5,486 nucleotides of DNA from Candidatus Eiseniibacteriota bacterium (GTDB lineage: Bacteria > JAFGKV01). Position numbers and translations under genes: made by a program. This document shows, in pieces, positions 1 to 5,486 of this stretch. The stretch is taken from positions 1 through 5,486 of the forward strand of contig JALOPK010000245.1 in assembly GCA_025453925.1 (NCBI GenBank). The letters run 5' to 3'. The notes beneath the pieces are model-generated. The model did no database searches. It had not been told where the DNA came from and worked only from the letters and a program-made list of their open reading frames with translations. How positions within the stretch are numbered: position 1 is the stretch's first letter; each line of letters begins with the position of its first letter.

Positions 1-117
1 GTCGCGCAGCCGGCCGGCTTCCGGCGGGGATGTTGCCGCCAGCCGTCCCAGCGCGGCGTCGTCGACAAAATCCACTGCGCCGCCGCTGAGGACGCGTCGC
101 AGGCCAGTTGTCTCCAT
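1..117 (-). CDS. hydG: N-terminus of a following gene, probably maturase HydG (3' end outside window)
   Basis: Only the first 39 codons are inside the window (METTGLRRVLSGG, then AVDFVDDAALGRLAATSPPE and AGRLRD). A clear GGAGGT at 127-132 sits 9 bases before the ATG, and the ATG overlaps the hydE stop (TGATG), so this is a real start in the same operon. The segment with a hydrophobic-acidic stretch followed by a Pro-rich turn and an Arg-rich helix resembles the start of HydG (FID-E-I then P--V-R-I). HydG is the radical SAM tyrosine lyase that makes the CO and CN ligands of the H-cluster and is often beside hydE. The fragment contains no cofactor motif, so the identification rests mainly on position and a weak N-terminal resemblance. 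It does not look like HydF, which begins with a GTPase P-loop region. Confidence 0.55.
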   Translation of the reverse strand, partial: METTGLRRVLSGGAVDFVDDAALGRLAATSPPEAGRLRD

Positions 118-1178
118 CACGTGCGCACCTCCGCGACGAGTGCCGCCGCCGCGGGAGCCCATGACTTCGGCGCATCGCCCCTGCCGTCGCCGATGCAGCG
201 TCCCAGAGCCCGGATGCGCTCGATGATCCGGCGCGGCTCCGTTGTCGGATCCTCCCCATTCCCACCCTTGCCGGGATACACCTGGTAGAGCTGGCGGTAG
301 GGCGGCGGGGTGAGATTGGGCATAACCACATTGGCGCCCACGTTCAACCCCCGCTCCAATCCCGCACCAACATCCAGCGTGGAAAGAGCAGTGGTTGTGG
401 GGATATTGGCCCGGGGGCACTTGATCCGGGTGAGAGCCATCGCGGCGAGAGCGACCTCCGAGCCGCCGGGCACGCCGTTCGCCGACAACACTTCATGCCC
501 CAGTGGGGTGGCGGGATGGGGGATGAATGGGCCGACGCTGATCATATCCAGATCCAGTTCGCCGAACAACTCGATATCGCGGCTGAGATCATCGAAGGTC
601 TGGCCGGGAATGCCGACCATGACGCCGCTGCCGACCTCGTAGCCCAGATCCCGAAGGTGCGCGAGGAGCGACAGTCGTCCCGGCTCATCGGCGCGCTCCG
701 GGTGAATGCGCCGGTAGAGCTCCCGGTTGGATGTTTCGAACTTCAGGAGGTAGCGGTCGGCGCCAGAATCCCGCCATGCAGCCAACTCGTCCCGACGCCG
801 CTCTCCCAGACTGAGGGTGATGGCAAGAGAGGTTTCTTTCTTGATCCGGGTCACCAAAGAGCGCATCCAGCCGGCCTCGAGCCCCGGGTCTTCGCCGCTC
901 TGAAGCACGACGGTGCCGAAGCCCCACTCAACGGCCCGCCGCACCGCCTGCATGACCTCCTCCTCGGAGAGGCGGTACCGCGGGAGCCCCCCACGCGGAC
1001 GCCTCAACCCGCAATACGAGCAGTCTCTCACGCAGTAATTCGATACCTCGATGAGACCGCGCAGATGCACCGCATCGCCGACACCGCTCGCCCGCACCCG
1101 ATCGGCCCAATCCCAAAGCGCCTGCAGCCGCGCAGGATCACGCTCGGTGAGCCACGAACAAATGGTGGACCGGTCCAT
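117..1178 (-). CDS. hydE: [FeFe]-hydrogenase maturase HydE (radical SAM)
   Basis: A 353-residue radical SAM enzyme that helps build the diiron subcluster of the H-cluster, working with HydG and HydF; known HydE enzymes act on a cysteine-bound Fe(CO)2(CN) precursor delivered by HydG. The CxxxCxxC motif for the SAM-binding [4Fe-4S] cluster is Cys49, Cys53, Cys56 (CVRDCSYC) after the typical GDAVHLRGLIEVSN. Other family landmarks: GLRR, VVLQSGEDP, LSLGE, GADRYLL, GVMVGIPGQT, GPFIPHPATPL, GANVVMPNLTP and YRQLYQVYPGK. Length is close to Thermotoga maritima HydE (348). The cysteines that hold the extra C-terminal FeS cluster in the Thermotoga enzyme are missing, as in many family members. The start at 1178 gives a normal N-terminus; the frame runs further up to 1382, but that part overlaps the hybrid kinase gene and does not look like HydE. 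Shine-Dalgarno is poor, so translation is probably coupled to the kinase gene 4 bases upstream. Confidence 0.96.
   Translation of the reverse strand: MDRSTICSWLTERDPARLQALWDWADRVRASGVGDAVHLRGLIEVSNYCVRDCSYCGLRRPRGGLPRYRLSEEEVMQAVRRAVEWGFGTVVLQSGEDPGLEAGWMRSLVTRIKKETSLAITLSLGERRRDELAAWRDSGADRYLLKFETSNRELYRRIHPERADEPGRLSLLAHLRDLGYEVGSGVMVGIPGQTFDDLSRDIELFGELDLDMISVGPFIPHPATPLGHEVLSANGVPGGSEVALAAMALTRIKCPRANIPTTTALSTLDVGAGLERGLNVGANVVMPNLTPPPYRQLYQVYPGKGGNGEDPTTEPRRIIERIRALGRCIGDGRGDAPKSWAPAAAALVAEVRT
127..132 (-). promoter_or_regulatory. ribosome binding site of the gene following hydE
   Basis: GGAGGT on the minus strand, 9 bases before the ATG at 117. It is the strongest Shine-Dalgarno in the window, lies inside the end of hydE, and fixes the start of the truncated last gene. 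Confidence 0.8.
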
Positions 1179-1182
1179 GGCC

Positions 1183-2319
1183 TTATGTCGGCGCGGGCAA
1201 GGATTCCGCACCCGCGAGCACCACCTCGAAGGTCGTGCCCACGTCGGGCGTGCTGTGGACAGAGACCGTTCCCTGGTAAAGCGCCGAAATCCGCCTGACG
1301 ATGGAGAGACCCAACCCGCTTCCCAGGATGTCCCTTGTCTTGGAGTTCTTGATCCGCACGAATTCCCTGAAGAGCCTCCCACACTCCTCCTCGCTCATCC
1401 CGATTCCCGTGTCCACCACGCGGATGCGAACCCCGCCCGGCTCCGTGGCGAGGGTGACGTCGACCCGGCCGTGGTCGCGGTTGTACTTCACGGCATTGGA
1501 CACCAGGTTGTTGAATACGATGTCCAGCTCCCCGCGGTCGGCCACCATGGGGATGTCGGCCGGGCCATGGATCTCCATGGTGATGCTCCGCTCCTGCGCG
1601 GAGGGGAGGCATGTCTCCAGGGCCGCGGCTGCCACCTCGCGGACGTTGAGATGGGCCAGATCCCGTTTCTTCTGCCCCGACTCGATCCGCGTCAGGTCCA
1701 GCAGGTCGAAGATGAGCTTTTTCATGCCATCGATTCTGATCAGGCTGCGCTCTACCACCCTCGCCATGGCCACGGGATCCCGGGAGACCTGATCTCGCAT
1801 CAGATAGAGGTAGCCCTCCACTGCTGCCAGCGGCGCCTTCAACTCGTGCGCCAGCACGGAGATGAACTGAAAACGAATCTGGTGTTTCTCCAGGGCCAGC
1901 CGGCGGGCCTGGCGCTGCAGCATCAGATGCTTGGCCGCCTTGCGGAGAGATGCTTTCAGCTCGTCGGGCGTGAACGGCTTGGCCAGGAAGTCGAAGGCTC
2001 CCCTCTTCGTCGCGACGATGGCGGTTTCCAGCGATGCGTAGGCGGTGATCATGATGGTCAGGACATCGGTGACGCCCTCAAGCTTGGTCAGAAGATCGAG
2101 GCCCGACATGCCCGGCAGCTTGTGGTCGAGGAGCAGAATGTCGGGCGGCTGCACCCTGATGATGGCTTCACCCTCCTCCGCGGTGCCCGCCGGGGTCACG
2201 AGAAAGCCGACGTCGGTGTCGACTTCCTCCACTCGAAGCGAAAACGTCGAGAGCACCCGGGCGACCGCCGTGCGCATACCCGGTTCATCATCGACGACCA
2301 CGACACGCAACGTCTCCAT
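1183..2319 (-). CDS. hybrid receiver-histidine kinase (REC-HisKA-HATPase)
   Basis: A 378-residue cytoplasmic protein with the receiver at the front and the kinase behind. The receiver (1-~125) shows Asp10/Asp11 (VVDDEP), phospho-acceptor Asp65 (LLLDHKLPG), Thr92 (ITAYA) and Lys114 (AKPF). A helical linker (~125-150) leads to the H-box VLAHELKAPL (His158), N-box NNLVSNAVKYN (Asn275), G1 DTGIGM (303-308) and G2 GSGLGLSIV (333-341). No membrane helices, PAS or DNA-binding domain are seen. In this order the receiver works as an input: its phosphorylation by another kinase, plausibly the H-cluster sensor kinase upstream, could switch the C-terminal kinase. The receiver carries ~10 extra residues between the acidic pair and Asp65 (spacing 54, against 43 in the neighbouring regulator). 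A GGGAG lies 9 bases before the ATG, inside the end of the preceding gene, and the gap to that gene is 4 bases. The cognate target is not in the window. Confidence 0.92.
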   Translation of the reverse strand: METLRVVVVDDEPGMRTAVARVLSTFSLRVEEVDTDVGFLVTPAGTAEEGEAIIRVQPPDILLLDHKLPGMSGLDLLTKLEGVTDVLTIMITAYASLETAIVATKRGAFDFLAKPFTPDELKASLRKAAKHLMLQRQARRLALEKHQIRFQFISVLAHELKAPLAAVEGYLYLMRDQVSRDPVAMARVVERSLIRIDGMKKLIFDLLDLTRIESGQKKRDLAHLNVREVAAAALETCLPSAQERSITMEIHGPADIPMVADRGELDIVFNNLVSNAVKYNRDHGRVDVTLATEPGGVRIRVVDTGIGMSEEECGRLFREFVRIKNSKTRDILGSGLGLSIVRRISALYQGTVSVHSTPDVGTTFEVVLAGAESLPAPT

Positions 2320-2323
2320 CAGG

Positions 2324-2719
2324 TTACGCTCCCAGGAGCCTGGTGATTTCCCGGGTCAACTGCTCCGTCCGCACGGGCTTGGCCAGGATGGCATCCGCCC
2401 GGAGCCATGACCGGGATTCCGGCGAGGTTCGATCAAACACCATGCCGGTCTCGCTGGTGACGGCGGTGACCATGATGACCGGCACGCCGGGATACGCCTT
2501 CTTGATCTTGTAGCTGAGCACGAACCCGCCATCCATGTTCTCCATCATGAGATCGAGGATGGCGATGTCGGGCCGCAGCGTCTCCAGCAACCGTTCCGCC
2601 TCGGCCTGGCCGGGCGCGGTATGCACGGCATAGCCGGCGCCTTCCAGGGTGAGGCGCATCTGCTCCCGGAAGTCACCATCATCGTCAACCACGAGCACCG
2701 TCTTCTGTTGGGCCGTCAT
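2324..2719 (-). CDS. single-domain response regulator (receiver only)
   Basis: A 131-residue CheY-like receiver and nothing else. Phosphorylation-site residues are visible: acidic Asp12/Asp13 (VVDDDGDF), phospho-acceptor Asp56 (AILDLMM), switch Thr85 (IMVTAV) and Lys114 (LAKPV). There is no DNA-binding, enzymatic or other output domain, so it acts as a phosphate carrier or through protein contacts. The Thr85-Lys114 spacing is 29 residues, about seven longer than in CheY (22), because of an insertion (around DRTSPESRSWLRAD). The start at 2719 is chosen because the receiver fold begins there, an AGGAG lies 11 bases upstream, and the ATG overlaps the TGA of the sensor kinase (ATGA). A longer upstream reading of the frame gives only low-complexity out-of-frame translation of the kinase gene. 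The direct partner is presumably the H-cluster sensor kinase just upstream. Confidence 0.93.
   Translation of the reverse strand: MTAQQKTVLVVDDDGDFREQMRLTLEGAGYAVHTAPGQAEAERLLETLRPDIAILDLMMENMDGGFVLSYKIKKAYPGVPVIMVTAVTSETGMVFDRTSPESRSWLRADAILAKPVRTEQLTREITRLLGA
2329..2333 (-). promoter_or_regulatory. ribosome binding site of the hybrid kinase
   Basis: GGGAG on the minus strand, 9 bases before the ATG at 2319. It falls in the final Gly-Ala codons of the preceding receiver gene, which fits coupled translation. Confidence 0.55.
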
Positions 2720-4755
2720 AGCTCTTCTCTCTCCTGTGCGAGCATACGCTTGCCGTTCGTCGAGTCCACCCGCGGAAGCGTGACCGTGAAGGTCGACCCC
2801 ATGGGACCGACCGTCGGATCCGAATTCGACACGACTCTGATATCCCCCGAGTGCATCTTGATTATGCCGTAGGTCACCGCCAGGCCGAGGCCGGTACCCT
2901 TGCCCATCTGCTTGGTGGTGAAGAAAGGCTCGAATACCCTGCCGACATTGGCCTCGGGGATGCCGACGCCGGTGTCCGCAACCGCGCATCGCACGACCTG
3001 GTCATCACCGGAAGTACGCACGGCGAGCGTGCCCCCCGAAGGCATGGCATCGAGGGCGTTTGTGATGATATTGATGAGCACCTGGGTGATCTGGTCGGCG
3101 TCCAGATCCGCGACAACGGGGCCCGGTTCGCGGAATACCTCTACCCGCACGCTCTCGGGTATCTGGATGGCTTTGAGGCAACGGTCGACCAGGTCGGCCA
3201 GATTCACGGGCTGGCGAACCACCTTGTTCTGCCGCGCGAAGTCAAGCAGACCCGCCACGATCTTCTTGCAGCGATCGGCCTGCTGGGCGATCAAAGCCAT
3301 ATCCTCCCGCAGAGGCGACCCCGGTTCGCACTGGTCCAGCAGCAGGTGGGCATAGAGCAGAACGACTCCCAAAGGGTTGTTGACTTCATGGGCGATGCCC
3401 GCGGCGAGTTGTCCCATGCTGGCGAGTTTCTCCGTCTGGGTCAGAAGCTGCTGGGTCTTCTCCAGCTCTTCGTGGGAGATCTCCAGCTCGGCGAACGCCT
3501 GGCGCAATCTCTCGATGGTGTATGGCAGGCACATCTCGCTCTCCGCCAGCCCCGTGAGGATGGCGCTGGCGTGCTCACGGCAGGTATCGTATCCGCAGGC
3601 TCCGCAGTTGAGTTCATCCTCCGGCCGCGTCTTGCCCATCCTGGCGAGAATCTCCTCGATCTCCCCGCCGCCCGGGGGCGAGATGCGCTGATCACAGGGG
3701 ATGAACGAACGGGAAAGGTCAATGCCCGCGCAGCCCTCTATCGCGGCGGTCCACGTCGCGGCATCCCGCGACGCGGCCTGTTCACGCGCGTACTTGCTGA
3801 CCCGGGAACGGCGGCGGAGCAATGGTTCCCGAGACGTCATTCCAGGCCCCATGATGCAGCCCCGGCAGCACAGCAGTTCCAGAAGCGTGGCATCAAGGTC
3901 CTTGGACTCGAACTCCCTGATGGCTTCGATGAACCGGACGCGCCCGTCGGCGGCTACGAGATCGCCGTCCATGAGATCTTCGTAGACGCCGGCCGCTTGC
4001 AGCATTCCCCGCGTGATCGGGAACAGCGATCCCCGGCCCGCCAGGGGGGGATCGAAATCGCTGGGTGAGACCGAGCCCGGCGTGATTCGACCGGCATCGA
4101 GCATTTCCCGAAGCTCGGCGAAGGTGAGCACCGAATCAACCTCACCCCGGACTTCGTCGGTGGCCCCTTCCCGTTTCTTGGCGATACAGGGGCCGATGAA
4201 CACGACCCCGATTTCCGAGCCGTGGAGGTGCCGCAGGACTCGGGCCTCGGCCACCATGGGCGACACGATGGGCGCCAGGGAGGGGATCAAGTCGGGGTGG
4301 TAGCGTTTGACGTAGCCGAATACGGCCGGGCAGGTTGTAGAGATGTAGCGCCCGCCATCATTGCCGTCCAACAGCTTCCGGTACTCCCGCGCCACCAGGT
4401 CGGCCCCGAACCCGACCTCGTTGACCCAGCGGAAGCCGAGGGCCCTGACCATGGCTACCATGATGGTGGAAGGAACGTCGATGAACTCCGCCGGGAAGCT
4501 GGGGGCGATGCAGGCGACAACAGGAACGGGCCCCTCCAGAAGGCGACGCACCTCATCGGTGGAGCTGATGACCTGTTTGGCTCGCTGGCTGCACACCGTG
4601 ACGCAGTTCCCGCAACCGATGCATCGGTCTACCATCACCTCCGCCTGCCCGTCAACGATGCGGATCGCCTTGGCGGGACATTCCCGGACGCAGGTGTAGC
4701 ACACACGGCAACGGTCCTTGATGGTCGAGACGAGCGGAAGGGTCGCGGTACTCAT
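2716..4755 (-). CDS. H-cluster-domain iron-sulfur sensor histidine kinase (HydS-like)
   Basis: A 679-residue soluble protein with no signal peptide or membrane segment visible. Domains in order: a 2x[4Fe-4S] ferredoxin-like part (Cys16, 19, 22, 26 and Cys45, 48, 51, 55); a divergent [FeFe]-hydrogenase domain (~79-320) with P1-like STTCP (Cys142), P2-like GPCIAKK (Cys190) and P3-like CCRGC (Cys296, 300); a Fes-type [4Fe-4S] domain (CGACGYDTC, Cys384/387/392, plus Cys409); a helical, probably coiled-coil linker (~413-445); and a kinase core with H-box AHEVNNP (His456), N-box around Asn566, G1 DTGVGIP (594-600), F-box FEPFFTTK and G2 GKGTGLGL (618-625). All four cysteines expected to hold the H-cluster cubane remain, but the proton-relay Cys before the P1 ligand is Thr141, as expected for a sensor rather than a turnover enzyme. 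The family resembles histidine-kinase-linked sensory (group C-like) hydrogenases. The likely role is H2/redox sensing with autophosphorylation of His456. Shine-Dalgarno is weak (GTAGG). The TGA overlaps the next start by 4 bases. Confidence 0.92.
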   Translation of the reverse strand: MSTATLPLVSTIKDRCRVCYTCVRECPAKAIRIVDGQAEVMVDRCIGCGNCVTVCSQRAKQVISSTDEVRRLLEGPVPVVACIAPSFPAEFIDVPSTIMVAMVRALGFRWVNEVGFGADLVAREYRKLLDGNDGGRYISTTCPAVFGYVKRYHPDLIPSLAPIVSPMVAEARVLRHLHGSEIGVVFIGPCIAKKREGATDEVRGEVDSVLTFAELREMLDAGRITPGSVSPSDFDPPLAGRGSLFPITRGMLQAAGVYEDLMDGDLVAADGRVRFIEAIREFESKDLDATLLELLCCRGCIMGPGMTSREPLLRRRSRVSKYAREQAASRDAATWTAAIEGCAGIDLSRSFIPCDQRISPPGGGEIEEILARMGKTRPEDELNCGACGYDTCREHASAILTGLAESEMCLPYTIERLRQAFAELEISHEELEKTQQLLTQTEKLASMGQLAAGIAHEVNNPLGVVLLYAHLLLDQCEPGSPLREDMALIAQQADRCKKIVAGLLDFARQNKVVRQPVNLADLVDRCLKAIQIPESVRVEVFREPGPVVADLDADQITQVLINIITNALDAMPSGGTLAVRTSGDDQVVRCAVADTGVGIPEANVGRVFEPFFTTKQMGKGTGLGLAVTYGIIKMHSGDIRVVSNSDPTVGPMGSTFTVTLPRVDSTNGKRMLAQEREEL
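2731..2735 (-). promoter_or_regulatory. ribosome binding site of the single-domain response regulator
   Basis: AGGAG on the minus strand, 11 bases before the ATG at 2719 and inside the last codons of the sensor kinase gene. Together with the ATGA overlap it supports 2719 as the start rather than a longer protein. Confidence 0.65.
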
Positions 4756-4761
4756 GGAAAC

Positions 4762-5486
4762 CTACCGCACGACGGACCGGGGAGTGTAGTGGGTGTGGAG
4801 AAGGTGGTGGCTCCGCTCCCCCAGCGGCGCGCCCAGGAACTCCTCATAGAGGCGCTGCACGGCCCGGTTGTCGTGGGACGTGCGCACCACGTCGTTCTTG
4901 TCGATTTCGTACAATCCCTTCATCCGGGCGCGAATGGCAGACGGATCGATCCCCAGAAGCTGCCCGCCGCCGGCGATGCATCCTCCCGGGCACGTCATGA
5001 TCTCCACGAAGTGCAGAGCGTGACCCGCCTTGATACGATCGAGCAGCCCCCTCGCATTCGCGAGGCCGCTGGCCACCGCGACGTTGACGGTGAGGCCGTC
5101 AATAGCCACGGAGGCTTCCTTGGTTCCTGCGAGGCCGCGGACGGCCTTGACCCGCACCTGGGGCAGCTCCGTGCCCGTGAGCAGGAAATGCGCCGTGCGC
5201 AGGGCGGCCTCCATGACGCCGCCCGTCGCGCCGAACAACTTGCCCGCGCTGCTGCGGTCGCCGAAGGGGATGTCCTGGGGCTCGGGGTCGAGGGACCGGA
5301 GATCTATGCCGTGCATGCGGATAAGGTGGGCCAACTCGCGGGTGGTGAGCACGGCATCGAGATCGGGCATGCCCTGGGCGCCCATTTCGGGACGCGCCGC
5401 CTCGAACTTCTTGGCGGTGCAGGGCATGATGGCGACGCTGAATACCTTGGCCGGGTCGATCCCCTCCCGAGGGGCGTAGTGGTGTT
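4762..5486 (-). CDS. hydA: [FeFe]-hydrogenase catalytic subunit, C-terminal part (5' end outside window)
   Basis: This is the C-terminal 240 residues of an [FeFe]-hydrogenase large subunit, the enzyme that interconverts H2 with protons and electrons at the H-cluster. The reading frame stays open to the window edge: 19 codons (ending FSVAI) precede the Met of MPCTAKKFE, so that Met is the internal P2 motif and not a start. Visible H-cluster elements are P2 (MPCTAKKFE; Cys at fragment residue 22, Lys three residues later), the FGATGGVMEAALR segment, and P3 (EIMTCPGGCIAGGGQ; Cys 165 and 169). The last ~55 residues (LYEIDKND, SHDN, YEEFLGAPLG, SHHLLHTHY) form the small-subunit-like tail fused to monomeric and HydABC-type group A enzymes. 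All P2/P3 ligands are present, so it should be catalytically competent. P1 (TSCCP) and the N-terminal FeS domains lie outside, so a stand-alone enzyme and a HydABC-type electron-bifurcating subunit cannot be told apart. It ends in TAG, 6 bases before the next gene. Confidence 0.94.
   Translation of the reverse strand, partial: HHYAPREGIDPAKVFSVAIMPCTAKKFEAARPEMGAQGMPDLDAVLTTRELAHLIRMHGIDLRSLDPEPQDIPFGDRSSAGKLFGATGGVMEAALRTAHFLLTGTELPQVRVKAVRGLAGTKEASVAIDGLTVNVAVASGLANARGLLDRIKAGHALHFVEIMTCPGGCIAGGGQLLGIDPSAIRARMKGLYEIDKNDVVRTSHDNRAVQRLYEEFLGAPLGERSHHLLHTHYTPRSVVR

Noticed and set aside
1179-1382. 68-codon N-terminal extension of HydE
   Set aside because: It overlaps the kinase core of the preceding gene and its Ser/Arg/Pro-rich translation matches nothing in HydE, while the Met at 1178 gives the normal family N-terminus.
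1051-2346. Long plus-strand open frame (431 codons) opposite the hybrid kinase
   Set aside because: It is antisense to a gene with complete receiver and kinase motifs; its translation is His/Asp/Arg-rich with no recognisable domain. It is an artefact of GC-rich codon usage.
2720-2989. 90-codon N-terminal extension of the small receiver
   Set aside because: It overlaps the ATPase domain of the sensor kinase in another frame. The AGGAG and ATGA overlap at 2719 fit the receiver start.
2851-4068. Long plus-strand open frame (405 codons) opposite the sensor kinase
   Set aside because: Antisense to conserved hydrogenase and kinase motifs, with no domain features or plausible family. Treated as a shadow frame.
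2716-4755. The 679-residue protein as a second ordinary catalytic hydrogenase
   Set aside because: Thr replaces the proton-relay Cys, the P3 motif is divergent, and the C-terminal half is a complete histidine kinase. A sensory role fits better, although weak catalysis is not excluded.
5425-5427. Met of MPCTAKKFE as the start of the first gene
   Set aside because: This Met belongs to the internal P2 motif of [FeFe]-hydrogenase, and the frame continues upstream to the window edge with hydrogenase-like sequence.
1-5486. CRISPR array, tRNA/rRNA, insertion sequence, riboswitch or terminator
   Set aside because: No regularly spaced repeats, transposase, inverted repeats, structured RNA motif or hairpin with a T-run was seen, and essentially every base is within a coding sequence.

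Overview
The window is an almost gap-free stretch of a minus-strand operon for an [FeFe]-hydrogenase. It is read from right (5486) to left (1), and every gene is on the same strand. The DNA is GC-rich, and the content (an oxygen-sensitive hydrogenase, its maturases and iron-sulfur sensor proteins) points to an anaerobic, probably fermentative, acetogenic, syntrophic or sulfate-reducing bacterium. High-GC Clostridia-type Firmicutes and Deltaproteobacteria-like lineages are both possible, and the window alone does not decide between them.

In transcription order: (1) 5486-4762, the C-terminal part of a catalytic [FeFe]-hydrogenase large subunit (HydA type) with intact P2 and P3 H-cluster motifs and a fused small-subunit-like tail; its start lies outside the window. 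(2) 4755-2716, a 679-residue soluble fusion of ferredoxin-like 2x[4Fe-4S], a divergent H-cluster domain, a CxxCGYxxC iron-sulfur (Fes) domain and a histidine kinase, i.e. a candidate H2/redox sensor kinase. (3) 2719-2324, a stand-alone receiver domain. (4) 2319-1183, a receiver-histidine kinase hybrid. (5) 1178-117, HydE, a radical SAM maturase for the H-cluster. (6) 117-1, the first 39 codons of another gene, probably hydG, cut by the window edge.

The genes are joined by gaps of 4-6 bases or by 1- and 4-base start/stop overlaps (ATGA between genes 2 and 3; TGATG between genes 5 and 6), so the set is very likely one transcript with translational coupling. No promoter, terminator, RNA gene, repeat, CRISPR array or mobile element was seen, and no non-coding stretch exceeds a few bases.

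A working model (inference): the catalytic hydrogenase and its assembly enzymes are made together with a signalling module. The second protein would sense H2 or redox state through its own H-cluster-like site and pass electrons along iron-sulfur clusters to its kinase core. Phosphate would then go to the small receiver and/or the receiver of the hybrid kinase. Neither receiver protein carries a DNA-binding domain, so the final output (transcription factor, enzyme or other partner) must lie outside the window. This sensor-relay module is the most interesting part of the window.
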